Assembly: GCA_037482215.1 (NCBI GenBank)
Contig: CP148074.1
Coordinates: 4,402,001 to 4,466,000 of the forward strand
Reading direction: 5' to 3'
DNA from: Pseudomonas mendocina
Lineage (GTDB): Bacteria > Pseudomonadota > Gammaproteobacteria > Pseudomonadales > Pseudomonadaceae
DNA length: 64,000 nucleotides
Shown: piece by piece, positions 8,820 through 17,325 of the stretch
How positions within the stretch are numbered: position 1 is the stretch's first letter
Layout of the letters: each line of letters starts with the position of its first letter
The notes under the pieces: generated by a model
The model's input: only the letters and a program-made list of their open reading frames with translations
Database searches by the model: none
What the model was told of the DNA's origin: nothing
Made by a program: the position numbers and the translations under genes

Positions 8820-10172
8820 ATGACAATAACAACATCGTTCTCCAGCCTGCTCGACGAAGTACAAGCCTTTCGCGCGGCGCACCCTGACGTGCGCTACGTT
8901 GACCTGATCAGCCTGGACATTCCCGGCCATTTCTACGGCAAGCGCTACCCCATCGAAATGCTCGAAAAAGTGGCCGCGGGGAGCCCCCTGAAGGTCCCGC
9001 AAAACTGCGTCCTGCTTGGTGTTCAGGGCGGGCTACATCCGATTGGCGACTACTGCTTTAACGACGGCGACCCCGATGCACCGCGCCGCCTGATCCCCGG
9101 CACACTCAAACCCGTGACCTGGGAGGATCAGCCGCTTGGACAGATGCTGATGAGCTCCGACGGCACGGCGGCACCGATCGAATTCGACCCACGTGAAGTG
9201 CTGGCCCGCGTACTGAATCGTCTAGCCAAACGCGGCATTCGCCCCGTGGTCGCCTTCGAACTGGAGTTTTACCTGTTCGACCGCAAGCTCAAAGATGGCC
9301 TGCCACAGTTCCCACGCGACCCGCTTTGTGATGACGAAGACGACCAGCCGAACATGCACATCGAGCGGCTGTCACGTTTCTCTAACGTGCTTCACGACAT
9401 TGTCGAGTCCGCCCAGGCCCAAGGCATCGACGCCAACGTCATCACCGCCGAACTAGGCCCTGGCCAGTTCGAAATCAACTTTGGCCATTGCGACGACGGC
9501 CTGCGCGCCGCCGACTGGGCCGCCCTGTTCTGCCGCAGCACCCGAGGCACGGCGCTCAAGCACGGACTACGCGCCAGCTTTATGAGCAAGCCCTACCTGA
9601 ATGCACCAGGCAGCGGTATGCACGTTCACGTCAGCCTTTATGACAACGACGGCAACAACCTGCTTGCCGCCGACAACCAGCGCCCACTGCGCCATGCCGT
9701 AGCCGGTTGCCTGGACCTGTTGCCGCATTGCATGCCGATCTTCGCCGCCAGCCACAACGCCTTCCGCCGTTACGGCGCCATGGTGAACGCAGCCAGTCGC
9801 GCCAGCTGGGGCTTCGAAGACCGTGATGCATGCATCCGCATTCCCGAGTCAGATGGCCGCAACCTGCGCATCGAACACCGCTTGGCCGGAGCCGACGCCA
9901 ACCCGTACCTGGTACTGGCTGCAATCTTGACCGGAATGGAACACGGCTTGGATGCAGGCAAAGAGCCCATCGCCCCGCTCAACGAAGACCGCAGCAGTGG
10001 CATCGACTTCCCCAAAGACATGCTCAGCGCCGTCGCAGCCATGCGCGACCATCCACAGGTGAAACAAGGGCTGGGAGACGAGTTCGTGATGGTCTATTGC
10101 GAGAACAAACACCACGACCACCTGGCCTTTATGGACGAAGTCAGCGCCCGGGAATACCGCTGGTTTATGTAG
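8820..10172 (+). CDS. Glutamine-synthetase family gamma-glutamylpolyamine synthetase (PauA/PuuA-like)
   Basis: 450 residues. Glutamine-synthetase catalytic-domain motifs are visible: VAFELEFYLF (metal-binding Glu), AELGPGQFEINFGH, GSGMHVHVSL, and NLRIEHRLAGADANPYLVLA near the C-terminus. The length suits the PuuA/PauA group, which ligates glutamate to polyamines using ATP, the first step of the gamma-glutamylation route. True glutamine synthetase is less likely because the gene sits in an amine operon rather than near ntrBC. AGGAAG upstream supports ATG 8820. The gap to the regulator gene is 26 bp. It would supply substrate to the oxidase at 6933-8222; an aldehyde dehydrogenase of the KauB type is at 26892-28385. 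Confidence 0.85.
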   Translation: MTITTSFSSLLDEVQAFRAAHPDVRYVDLISLDIPGHFYGKRYPIEMLEKVAAGSPLKVPQNCVLLGVQGGLHPIGDYCFNDGDPDAPRRLIPGTLKPVTWEDQPLGQMLMSSDGTAAPIEFDPREVLARVLNRLAKRGIRPVVAFELEFYLFDRKLKDGLPQFPRDPLCDDEDDQPNMHIERLSRFSNVLHDIVESAQAQGIDANVITAELGPGQFEINFGHCDDGLRAADWAALFCRSTRGTALKHGLRASFMSKPYLNAPGSGMHVHVSLYDNDGNNLLAADNQRPLRHAVAGCLDLLPHCMPIFAASHNAFRRYGAMVNAASRASWGFEDRDACIRIPESDGRNLRIEHRLAGADANPYLVLAAILTGMEHGLDAGKEPIAPLNEDRSSGIDFPKDMLSAVAAMRDHPQVKQGLGDEFVMVYCENKHHDHLAFMDEVSAREYRWFM

Positions 10173-10195
10173 TAACTGCCCTGCTTACAAGCAAT

Positions 10196-10227
10196 GGTGG
10201 ATTACGCCGTTTTACGGCTAATCCACC
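10196..10227. repeat. Hairpin repeat of the GGTGGATTA...TAATCCACC type
   Basis: The arms GGTGGATTA plus GCCGT and ACGGC plus TAATCCACC pair across a TTT loop, with one bulged C on the left arm. It lies 23 bp after the stop of the ligase gene, followed by CTACA. Similar GTAGGGTGGATTA elements are scattered through many proteobacterial genomes (my recollection). It could also act as a transcription terminator, though no T-run follows. Confidence 0.7.
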
Positions 10228-10259
10228 CTACATACCCACGCAACTAACATAGTTCATGC

Positions 10260-10292
10260 TTTTTGTAGGGTGGATGGTCGAAGCCATCCACC
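10260..10292. repeat. Hairpin repeat, first copy of TTTTTGTAGGG...GGTCGA family
   Basis: TTTTTGTAGGG (10260-10270) runs into a perfect 9-bp stem, GGTGGATGG (10269-10277) and CCATCCACC (10284-10292), with loop TCGAAG. It shares the GTAGGGTGGAT core with the preceding hairpin in reverse-complement form, and the TTTTTGTAGGG plus ATGGTCGA pattern with the copy at 10773-10800. Confidence 0.7.
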
Positions 10293-10603
10293 GGCTCTTC
10301 CCCAGCCAAACCCGCTGCCCAAACATTGTCACCTCCGTCAGCCCACGCCTGAAACAGGACCCGGCCAAGACGGGCACGCCACCTTACGGGCGCCTGTACT
10401 ATCCGTTTAAACCCCAATTGTTCACCCTGCGTGAGAGCGACGCCTTTTGCCCCTTCAGGAGGGTGGTCAGAAGTGCCGTGGAAGAGGTTGAGCGGCATGG
10501 ATGCCGCGAAAGATACGATGGGCCAAGGATGGACCTTCGCAGCGGGCCTCTGGAACGGTGATTCTGGCCACGAACCCGGAGCAAAGCGTAGGGCCGCATG
10601 CCG

Positions 10604-10650
10604 GGGCGAGCGTTTTTGGTGCCTTTTGTCGCGACAAAAGGTACTCGCCC
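10604..10650. repeat. Nested palindrome around a 20-bp perfect inverted repeat
   Basis: CCTTTTGTCGCGACAAAAGG at 10622-10641 is a perfect 20-bp palindrome. Outside it, GGGCGAG (10604-10610) pairs with CTCGCCC (10644-10650), so the whole unit can fold as a two-tier stem. It sits inside about 200 bp (10500-10690) of high-GC sequence with no gene. A non-autonomous repeat such as REP or MITE is the most likely explanation. Confidence 0.65.
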
Positions 10651-10772
10651 GGGAAGGGCGAAACCCGTTGCCACAGGCGTCTACCAATAATGAAATGCAC
10701 GCATACCCGTGTTGATTACTCCACCTGACGACTCACTAGCCCTACTTGAGCGCATGTCTCAGGCGGTCACAC

Positions 10773-10800
10773 TTTTTGTAGGGCGCATGGTCGAGCGCCC
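10773..10800. repeat. Hairpin repeat, second copy of TTTTTGTAGGG...GGTCGA family
   Basis: TTTTTGTAGGG (10773-10783) is followed by a 6-bp stem, GGGCGC (10781-10786) and GCGCCC (10795-10800), with ATGGTCGA between. It is in the same orientation as the copy at 10260-10292, 513 bp away. The compensating arm changes (GGTGG/CCACC there, GGGCGC/GCGCCC here) show that pairing rather than primary sequence is kept. It lies 4 bp beyond the stop of the chromate transporter gene and may help terminate it. Confidence 0.65.
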
Positions 10801-10804
10801 CAAG

Positions 10805-12145
10805 TCAAACCCTCAACAAATACACCACCAACCCTGCCAGCGCCGACACCAGCAGCACCTCCATCACGCCACGTTTAAAACGGAACAGCGCCAACGCAGC
10901 AGCCACTGCAATCACCGCTGCCGGCCAGTCAAACACACCAGTAAATCCTTCCGGCCACAGCACGTGGTAGGCAAAGAACAGCGCCAAGTTGACGACCACC
11001 CCCACCACCGCCGCCGTAATCCCAGTCAGTGGCGCGGTAAAACGCAGTTGCCCACGAGTCGACTCGACCAGCGGCCCACCGGCCAAAATGAACAGGAATG
11101 AAGGCAAAAAGGTAAACCACGTCACCAGCGTGGCTGCCACTGCACCGCTGACAAACCCAGAGTCGCCCAACACCGGATGCACATACGCCCCGATAAAACC
11201 GACAAACGCCACCACCATAATCAGCGGCCCCGGCGTGGTCTCCCCCAACGCCAAGCCATCGATCATCTGGCGAGGGGTCAACCACCCGTAGTGGTCGATC
11301 GCGCCCTGATACAAATACGGCAACACCGCATAGGCACCGCCAAAGGTCAGCAGCGCCGCCTTTGTGAAAAACCAAGCCATTTGCGTGAACGTTCCGCTCC
11401 AGCCGTACAACCAGCTCAACAGCCCCATCGGCAGGCACCAGAGCAAAGCCCCCACCAACAGCAAAAGCACTAGACGCGACCAACGGAAACGGGTGTGCTC
11501 GGGCAGGTGCTGATCATCCAGCAAGGGCGAACCATAGTCCCGGCCCGCATCCGCATGACCGCCGCCTAAACTGAATTTTTCCGGCAGCAAACGCCCCCCA
11601 AGATAGCCCAAGATCGCAGCCCCCAACACAATCATCGGAAACGGCACCTTGAGCGCGAAAATCGCCACAAACGATGCGCCTGCAATCCCCCACAACCAGT
11701 TGTTTTTCAAGGCACGGGAGCCAATACGCCAAGCGGCCTGCAACACGATCGCAGTGACCGCCGGTTTGATTCCGTAAAAAATCCCAGCGACCAGCGGCAC
11801 ATCACCATAGGCGATGTACAACCAGCTCAACGCAATCAAAATAAAAAGCGAGGGCAGTACAAAAAGAACCCCAGCTATAACCCCGCCCCAGGTTCGGTGC
11901 ATCAACCAGCCAATGTATATGGAGAGTTGTTGCGCCTCAGGCCCAGGCAGCAACATGCAATAGTTCAGGGCATGCAGGAAGCGCCGTTCAGACAGCCAGC
12001 GGCGCTTCTCCACCAACTCCTGGTGCATGATCGCGATCTGCCCCGCCGGGCCGCCGAAGCTGATGAAACCCAACTTCAACCAAAACCAAAAGGCACTGAT
12101 CAGACTGACGGGTGCAGGCTGATTTCCCTCAACAGAATCACTCAT
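10805..12145 (-). CDS. chrA: Chromate efflux transporter, ChrA (CHR) family, two-domain form
   Basis: 446 residues, mostly membrane helices. It shows the duplicated CHR architecture. The N-half (about 15-190) contains [14 protein letters not shown] and [17 protein letters not shown]. The C-half (about 240-430) contains the equivalent [14 protein letters not shown] and [15 protein letters not shown]. Long-chain members of this family export chromate from the cytoplasm and give resistance, but some chromosomal copies have no proven substrate. GGGTGG precedes the ATG at 12145. No chrB, chrC or other metal-resistance gene is adjacent, so the gene is isolated, bordered by hairpin repeats on its downstream side. 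Regulation is not evident. Confidence 0.9.
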   Translation of the reverse strand: MSDSVEGNQPAPVSLISAFWFWLKLGFISFGGPAGQIAIMHQELVEKRRWLSERRFLHALNYCMLLPGPEAQQLSIYIGWLMHRTWGGVIAGVLFVLPSLFILIALSWLYIAYGDVPLVAGIFYGIKPAVTAIVLQAAWRIGSRALKNNWLWGIAGASFVAIFALKVPFPMIVLGAAILGYLGGRLLPEKFSLGGGHADAGRDYGSPLLDDQHLPEHTRFRWSRLVLLLLVGALLWCLPMGLLSWLYGWSGTFTQMAWFFTKAALLTFGGAYAVLPYLYQGAIDHYGWLTPRQMIDGLALGETTPGPLIMVVAFVGFIGAYVHPVLGDSGFVSGAVAATLVTWFTFLPSFLFILAGGPLVESTRGQLRFTAPLTGITAAVVGVVVNLALFFAYHVLWPEGFTGVFDWPAAVIAVAAALALFRFKRGVMEVLLVSALAGLVVYLLRV

Positions 12146-12230
12146 CGACCACCCGATAAATCCTTTAAGCTACACGACCGGCCATGACAATTTAATGCTG
12201 TGCCCACTCATGATTTCACGCCGTTTTCCG

Positions 12231-12236
12231 TATACT
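12231..12236 (+). promoter_or_regulatory. Candidate -10 box for the endopeptidase gene
   Basis: TATACT at 12231-12236 is a good sigma-70 -10 box, about 46 bp before the GTG start at 12282. No clear -35 element is seen at standard spacing. If real, transcription would start near 12243, which excludes the more upstream in-frame ATG at 12195 as the start of the protein. Confidence 0.4.
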
Positions 12237-12281
12237 GCGCCAGCCCCCGCGCTCCCTTCCACTAGCCGTGAAGCCCCCTTC

Positions 12282-13175
12282 GTGAAAATTCGCCATGCAC
12301 TCGCGAGTCTGTTGCTGATTTGCAGCAGCGTCATAGCCTCCAGCGTTACTTACGCCTCCCCCAACCAGCAGGATCTGGCTGCAGGCAGTGCGCTGCTGGT
12401 CGATCTCAACACCAACCAAATTCTTTACGAGCGCAATGCCGACACGGTCGTTCCTATAGCCTCGGTGACCAAGCTGATGACCGCAATGGTGGCGCTGGAT
12501 GCAAAGCTGCCGCTGAACGAGATGCTGGCCATCAACATCAGTGAGACCAAAGAAATGCGGGGCGTGTTCTCCCGTGTCCGCGTAGGCAGCGAATTGAGCC
12601 GCCGCGACATGATCGAGATCGCCCTGATGGCTTCGGAAAACCGTGCTGCAGCCAGCCTTGCCCACCACTACCCTGGCGGCTACAACGCCTTTATCCGCGC
12701 CATGAATGACAAGGCTCGCAGCTTGGGCATGAACCACACGCGTTTTGTCGAACCGACCGGCCTATCTGAGCACAACGTATCCAGTGCCCGGGACTTGGTA
12801 TTGATGGTTAAAGCAGCCAGCCAGTATCCACTCATCAAGCAATTCAGCACCGCTTCGGAAAAAACTCAAGCATTCCGCAAACCGAACTACACCCTAGGCT
12901 TTCGCAACACCAATAACTTGGTACGCAAGCCAGACTGGAAAGTTAACCTGAGTAAAACCGGCTACACCGGCGAAGCGGGCCGCTGCCTGGTGATGAATAC
13001 CGTCATGAACCAGCGCCAAGTCGCCTTCGTGGTGCTGGACTCCTTTGGTAAGTACACCCACATGGCCGACGCCACACGCCTCAAACGCTGGCTGGAAACC
13101 GGCCGGGTGACGCCGGTTCCAGCTGCTGCCATTAGCTACCGTGAGCAGAAGTTAGCGCAGCGTCAGGCACGCTAA
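12282..13175 (+). CDS. pbpG: D-alanyl-D-alanine endopeptidase, PBP7 type
   Basis: 297 residues from GTG 12282. This start gives a classic signal peptide (KIRH, then a hydrophobic run, then VTYA before SPNQQ), so the protein is periplasmic. The penicillin-binding triad is complete: SVTK in the serine-lysine box, SEN, and KTG in [10 protein letters not shown]. The short family S11 enzyme without a C-terminal amphipathic anchor is typical of PbpG/PBP7, which cleaves D-Ala-meso-DAP cross-links in peptidoglycan. An ATG at 12195 in the same frame would add 29 residues ahead of the signal peptide and lies upstream of the probable -10 box, so it is rejected. It converges on the phosphodiesterase gene at 13199-14905. 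Confidence 0.9.
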   Translation: MKIRHALASLLLICSSVIASSVTYASPNQQDLAAGSALLVDLNTNQILYERNADTVVPIASVTKLMTAMVALDAKLPLNEMLAINISETKEMRGVFSRVRVGSELSRRDMIEIALMASENRAAASLAHHYPGGYNAFIRAMNDKARSLGMNHTRFVEPTGLSEHNVSSARDLVLMVKAASQYPLIKQFSTASEKTQAFRKPNYTLGFRNTNNLVRKPDWKVNLSKTGYTGEAGRCLVMNTVMNQRQVAFVVLDSFGKYTHMADATRLKRWLETGRVTPVPAAAISYREQKLAQRQAR

Positions 13176-13178
13176 CCT

Positions 13179-13228
13179 GCTGACAATAAGCAGCGGTATT
13201 ACTGCAAGGCTTTACCGCTGCTGTCAGC
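13179..13228. terminator. Long two-part hairpin between convergent genes
   Basis: GCTGACA (13179-13185) pairs with TGTCAGC (13222-13228), and CAGCGGTA (13191-13198) pairs with TACCGCTG (13213-13220). It straddles the space between pbpG and the convergent gene and overlaps the last codons of the latter. No T-run follows on either strand, so it is a hairpin that could end or protect both transcripts rather than a textbook terminator. Confidence 0.5.
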
Positions 13229-14905
13229 TGAAGAGTCCACCGAAGGCACAACCGGCGGGCGCAAATGCTCCGCCAGTAAGAAACGAACCAGCTCCGCCAA
13301 TGGCAAGCCTTTGCTGATCAAATAACCCTGTGCCTGGTCACAGCCATACTGCCGCAACAGCGCCAGATGCTCGGTCGTCTCCACACCCTCCCCAACCACT
13401 TGCAGGTTGAGGTTATGCGCCAGGTTGATCATCGCCCGTACTAACTGACGATTCTCAGCGCGCTCAATCATCCCGCCAACAAAGCTCTTATCGATCTTCA
13501 GTAAGGTGATTGGCAGGCTGTTGAGGTGCACGAAAGATGAGAAGCCTGTACCAAAGTCATCCAGCGAAAACTGAACGCCCAAGTGCTCCAGCTCCAGCAT
13601 GGTTTGCTGGACCTTCTCGCTGCGACGCATGACTGCGGTTTCGGTCAACTCAAACTCAAGCCAACGTGCATCAACGCCATGCTCTTTGATTAAGCGCTCA
13701 AGCGTCGGCAACAACTGGCTGTCCTGAAACTGGCGGAATGACAGATTCACCGCCATATGCAGAGGCGGCAAACCTTGCGCCCGCAGCCACTGCATATCAC
13801 GCAGCGCTCGGCTAATCACCCAGTAACCCAACGGCACAATCAAGCCGCTCTCTTCTGCCAGCGGTACGAACTCATCCGGCCCCAGCAAGCCATGCTTGGT
13901 GTGGCGCCAGCGCACCAGCGCCTCAAGCCCGACGATACGCTCAGTGGTCAGGCACAAACGCGGCTGATAATGCAGCTCTAGTTCATCGCGGCGCAAAGCA
14001 CGCCGCAGCTCGCCTTCAAGATCAACCTGGCTACGGGCGCTGCGATTAAAGCGCTCATCGTAGAAATAGAACGTGCACCCCTGCTGGGTTTTGGCCTGCT
14101 GCATGGCAATGTGGGCATGCCACATCAAGGTATCGACAGTGCTCTCACTGGTGGCACTCGCCAGGCCGAGGCTACAGCCCATTAACAGGCTTTCCCCGTC
14201 AATCCAGTAAGGCTCATCGAGCGCCTCAGTGACTTTACTTGCCAGAATCTCGGCTCGCCGAGGGTCTCGGCGGGTATCTATCAAAAGCGCAAACTCATCA
14301 CTGCCCAAACGAGCCAGTTGCTCGCCTGCTTGCAGCAACGCACTGATGCGGTTCACGACCTGCAGAATCAGGCTGTCGCCACCCCGGTAACCGAGCGCAT
14401 CGTTGACGTGGCGAAAGTTATCCAAGTCCAAGTGGCCCAGCACCAGACCGCGCCCATCAAATTCGGCCAGACGCACAGCCAATAACGTCTGAAATCCCTG
14501 CCGGTTGGCGATGCCAGTGAGCACATCCTGCTCAGCCAGACGGTTCAGTGTTTCGTTCAGACTCCCTCGCTCACAGGCATATCGCAGGCAACGGCGTACG
14601 ACCTCAGCACTCAGATGATCACGCACCAGCCAATCGGCTACACCCTCAGGCTCCACATCAGGCTGATGATCAAGAAGGAGGACGACAGGAAGCGGACAGT
14701 TGCTCAGCGAAGGTAATTGCGTTGCCGTCGCAAGCACTACGGCGTGGCTGGATTCATCAAATAGAGGACTGACCGCTTGCCAGGATGGCGCGGTAATAAA
14801 TCGATAAGCACCGCCGAATGAGTTCAGACACTCACGCAGCAGCGAATCCCAGCTCTGTGTTTCCGCTAGCAGGCACACCTCTAACGGTTGGACTAACGCC
14901 GCCAA
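13199..14905 (-). CDS. GGDEF-EAL c-di-GMP phosphodiesterase, ProE-like
   Basis: 568 residues if started at TTG 14905. The N-terminal part (about 1-115) is receiver-sized but lacks a recognisable acceptor Asp. A GGDEF domain (about 125-285) has GSDEF at 201-205 in place of GGDEF, so it is probably not a cyclase and may be a GTP-binding regulatory domain. An EAL domain (about 300-555) keeps GLEALVRWRH, ELTETAVM, DDFGTGFSS, KIDKSFV and GEGVET, so phosphodiesterase activity is expected. Its position next to rep matches PA5295 (ProE) of P. aeruginosa. The start is uncertain: an ATG at 14918 is out of frame by one base across a run of seven G, and the only in-frame start found upstream of the conserved region is TTG 14905. 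Confidence 0.88.
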   Translation of the reverse strand: MAALVQPLEVCLLAETQSWDSLLRECLNSFGGAYRFITAPSWQAVSPLFDESSHAVVLATATQLPSLSNCPLPVVLLLDHQPDVEPEGVADWLVRDHLSAEVVRRCLRYACERGSLNETLNRLAEQDVLTGIANRQGFQTLLAVRLAEFDGRGLVLGHLDLDNFRHVNDALGYRGGDSLILQVVNRISALLQAGEQLARLGSDEFALLIDTRRDPRRAEILASKVTEALDEPYWIDGESLLMGCSLGLASATSESTVDTLMWHAHIAMQQAKTQQGCTFYFYDERFNRSARSQVDLEGELRRALRRDELELHYQPRLCLTTERIVGLEALVRWRHTKHGLLGPDEFVPLAEESGLIVPLGYWVISRALRDMQWLRAQGLPPLHMAVNLSFRQFQDSQLLPTLERLIKEHGVDARWLEFELTETAVMRRSEKVQQTMLELEHLGVQFSLDDFGTGFSSFVHLNSLPITLLKIDKSFVGGMIERAENRQLVRAMINLAHNLNLQVVGEGVETTEHLALLRQYGCDQAQGYLISKGLPLAELVRFLLAEHLRPPVVPSVDSSADSSGKALQ

Positions 14906-15168
14906 ACAGCCCCCCCATACAGCAGAAATGAACGGTATTCACCGTCCGGACGCGTCATAACCGACGACTCAGTCACTTTCCCTAGTGAATACTGCCCTGT
15001 CTTGCGTCACTACAAGCGAGCTTTATAACGAGCAGAGTAATGTATTACAGAATTTAGCCAACCCCATCACACCATTATTATGTGACGCACAACACATTTA
15101 TTAGGCAGTCACAGCACAGCGCCCGGCCTGTTAAAATGCACGGCCACTTTCCCCTGACGATTGATTGA

Positions 15169-17178
15169 ATGTCCCGACTGAACCCCCGGCAGCAGGAAGC
15201 CGTGAACTATGTCGGCGGCCCGCTTCTGGTGCTCGCCGGCGCAGGCTCCGGCAAAACCAGCGTAATTACCCGCAAAATCGCCCATTTGGTGCAGAACTGC
15301 GGCATAGCGGCCCGCCACATCGTTGCCATGACCTTTACCAATAAGGCGGCCCGGGAAATGAAGGAGCGGGTCGGCACGCTGCTTAAAGGTGCAGAAGGAC
15401 GCGGGCTGACCGTCTCAACCTTCCACAACTTGGGGATGAACATCATCCGCAAGGAATACGCACGTCTGGGCTACAAACCCGGCTTCTCGATCTTCGATGA
15501 CGGCGATATCAAAGCCTTGCTCTCGGACATCATGCAGAAAGAGTATTCCGGCGACGACGGCATCGACGAGATCAAAAACTACATCGGTGCCTGGAAGAAC
15601 GACCTGATTCTGCCCGATGAAGCCATCAGCAAGGCGCGCAACCCCAAAGAACAAACTGCCGCCATCGTCTACCTGCACTATCAGCGCACGCTTAAAGCCT
15701 ACAACGCGGTGGACTTTGACGACCTGATCCTGCTGCCGGTGAAGCTCTTTCAAGAACATGCCGACATTCTGGAAAAGTGGCAGAACCGCATCCGCTACCT
15801 GCTGGTGGACGAATATCAGGACACCAACGCCAGCCAGTACTTACTGGTCAAACTTCTGGTGGGCATGCGCAACCAGTTCACCGTGGTGGGCGACGACGAT
15901 CAATCTATCTACGCTTGGCGTGGCGCCCGCCCCGAAAACCTGATGCTGCTCAAGGAAGACTATCCCTCCTTGAAGGTGGTCATGCTGGAGCAAAACTACC
16001 GCTCCACCAGCCGCATCCTCAAATGCGCCAACGTGTTGATCGCCAACAACCCCCACGCCTTCGAGAAGCAACTGTGGTCGGAGATGGGCGTGGGCGATGA
16101 AATCCGCGTAATCCGTTGCCGCAACGAAGATGCCGAGTGCGAACGGGTCGCCCTGGAAATCCTCACGCTGCACATGCGCACGCAGCGCCCATACAGCGAC
16201 TTTGCCATCCTCTATCGGGGGAACTATCAGGCCAAACTGATGGAGCTGAAATTGCAGCATCATCAGATTCCTTATCGCTTATCCGGCGGCACCAGCTTCT
16301 TCGCCCGCCAGGAAGTGAAAGACCTGATGAGCTACTTCCGCCTGCTGGTAAACCCGGATGACGACAACGCCTTCCTGCGCGTCATTAACGTGCCACGGCG
16401 GGAAATCGGCTCTGCGACGCTGGAAAAACTCGGCAACTACGCCTCCGAACGCAACATCAGCATGTACGCTGCAGCGGGAGAAATGGGGCTGAGCCAAGTG
16501 CTGGACGCCCGTTACACCGACCGCCTGAACCGCTTTACCCGCTGGATGGACCGCATTCGCCAGGAGTGCGCGCAGAACGATCCAATTGCCGCCATCCGCA
16601 GCATGGTGATGGACATCGACTACGAAAACTGGCTGCGCCAGAACGCTTCCAACGACAAGGTCGCTGACGCACGCATGGGCAACGTCTGGTTCCTCGTCGA
16701 TGCCCTGAAGAACACCCTTGAGCGCGACGAAGATGGCGACATGACCATCGAAGACGCCATCGGCAAGCTGGTACTGCGCGACATGCTTGAGCGTCAGCAG
16801 GAAGAGGAAGAAGGCGCCGACGGCGTGCAGATGCTGACTCTGCATGCCTCTAAAGGTCTGGAGTTCCCCTACGTGTTCATCATCGGCATGGAAGAGGAAA
16901 TCCTCCCGCACCGCTCCAGCATCGAAGCCGACACCATCGAAGAAGAGCGCCGCCTGGCCTATGTCGGCATCACCCGCGCACGACAAAACCTGGTGATGAC
17001 CTTTGCCGCCAAGCGCAAGCAATACGGCGAGATCATGGACTGCCTGCCAAGCCGTTTCCTCGACGAACTGCCGCCTGAAGACTTGCAATGGGAAGGCCTT
17101 GAGGACGCTCCACAAGAAGTGAAAACCGCACGCGGTAACGACGCTCTAGCCAACATGCGGGCCATGCTCAAACGCTAG
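15169..17178 (+). CDS. rep: ATP-dependent DNA helicase Rep
   Basis: 669 residues, a UvrD/Rep superfamily 1A helicase at the usual Rep length. Visible motifs are GAGSGKTSV (Walker A, Lys29), TFTNKAAREMKERV (Ia), LVDEYQDTN (II), VGDDDQSIYAWRGA (III), EQNYRS (IV), TLHASKGLEF (V) and VGITRA (VI). Rep unwinds 3'-5', clears proteins ahead of the replisome and restarts forks. The shorter C-terminus and ERNISMYAA region favour Rep over UvrD. The gene follows a 263-bp spacer from the divergent ProE-like gene; TAAAAT at 15132-15137 may be its -10 box. A hairpin at 17184-17202 follows. Confidence 0.96.
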   Translation: MSRLNPRQQEAVNYVGGPLLVLAGAGSGKTSVITRKIAHLVQNCGIAARHIVAMTFTNKAAREMKERVGTLLKGAEGRGLTVSTFHNLGMNIIRKEYARLGYKPGFSIFDDGDIKALLSDIMQKEYSGDDGIDEIKNYIGAWKNDLILPDEAISKARNPKEQTAAIVYLHYQRTLKAYNAVDFDDLILLPVKLFQEHADILEKWQNRIRYLLVDEYQDTNASQYLLVKLLVGMRNQFTVVGDDDQSIYAWRGARPENLMLLKEDYPSLKVVMLEQNYRSTSRILKCANVLIANNPHAFEKQLWSEMGVGDEIRVIRCRNEDAECERVALEILTLHMRTQRPYSDFAILYRGNYQAKLMELKLQHHQIPYRLSGGTSFFARQEVKDLMSYFRLLVNPDDDNAFLRVINVPRREIGSATLEKLGNYASERNISMYAAAGEMGLSQVLDARYTDRLNRFTRWMDRIRQECAQNDPIAAIRSMVMDIDYENWLRQNASNDKVADARMGNVWFLVDALKNTLERDEDGDMTIEDAIGKLVLRDMLERQQEEEEGADGVQMLTLHASKGLEFPYVFIIGMEEEILPHRSSIEADTIEEERRLAYVGITRARQNLVMTFAAKRKQYGEIMDCLPSRFLDELPPEDLQWEGLEDAPQEVKTARGNDALANMRAMLKR

Positions 17179-17183
17179 CATCT

Positions 17184-17206
17184 GCCCTTCAGTAAGAAGG
17201 GCTTTA
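17184..17206 (+). terminator. Hairpin after rep
   Basis: GCCCTTC (17184-17190) and GAAGGGC (17196-17202) form a 7-bp stem with an AGTAA loop, followed by TTTAT. This is a modest intrinsic terminator 5 bp after the rep stop. Confidence 0.55.
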
Positions 17207-17284
17207 TGCCGGAGGTCTCCGTGGGAACGGCTTGAACCGTGAATATCGCGACAACAAGACCCGCACAGCGAAACAGCAGGCAAT

Positions 17285-17313
17285 AAAAAGCCGCCCCTAG
17301 AGGCGGCTTTTTT
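17285..17313. terminator. Bidirectional intrinsic terminator between rep and cycB
   Basis: AAAAA precedes GCCGCC (17290-17295), loop CCTAGA, GGCGGC (17302-17307) and six T (17308-17313). It can end transcription on both strands and is placed 12 bp after the stop of the cytochrome gene on the minus strand. Confidence 0.8.
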
Positions 17314-17325
17314 AGATCAGTGCGA

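Larger units (their letters stand above)
10173..10804. other. Gene-free 0.6 kb stretch filled with hairpin repeats
   Basis: No convincing gene lies here. Several open frames exist on both strands, but they overlap each other, lack ribosome binding sites and run through palindromes. The stretch holds four separate inverted repeats, listed individually. It also holds an 11-bp direct repeat TTTTTGTAGGG at 10260-10270 and 10773-10783, each copy leading into a hairpin. It separates the polyamine operon from the convergent chromate transporter gene. Confidence 0.75.

Noticed and set aside
10244..10728. Several overlapping frames of 70-150 codons in the repeat nest
   Set aside because: They overlap in multiple frames on both strands, run through palindromes, and lack start signals. 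Arg- and Ser-rich translations look like translated repeats.
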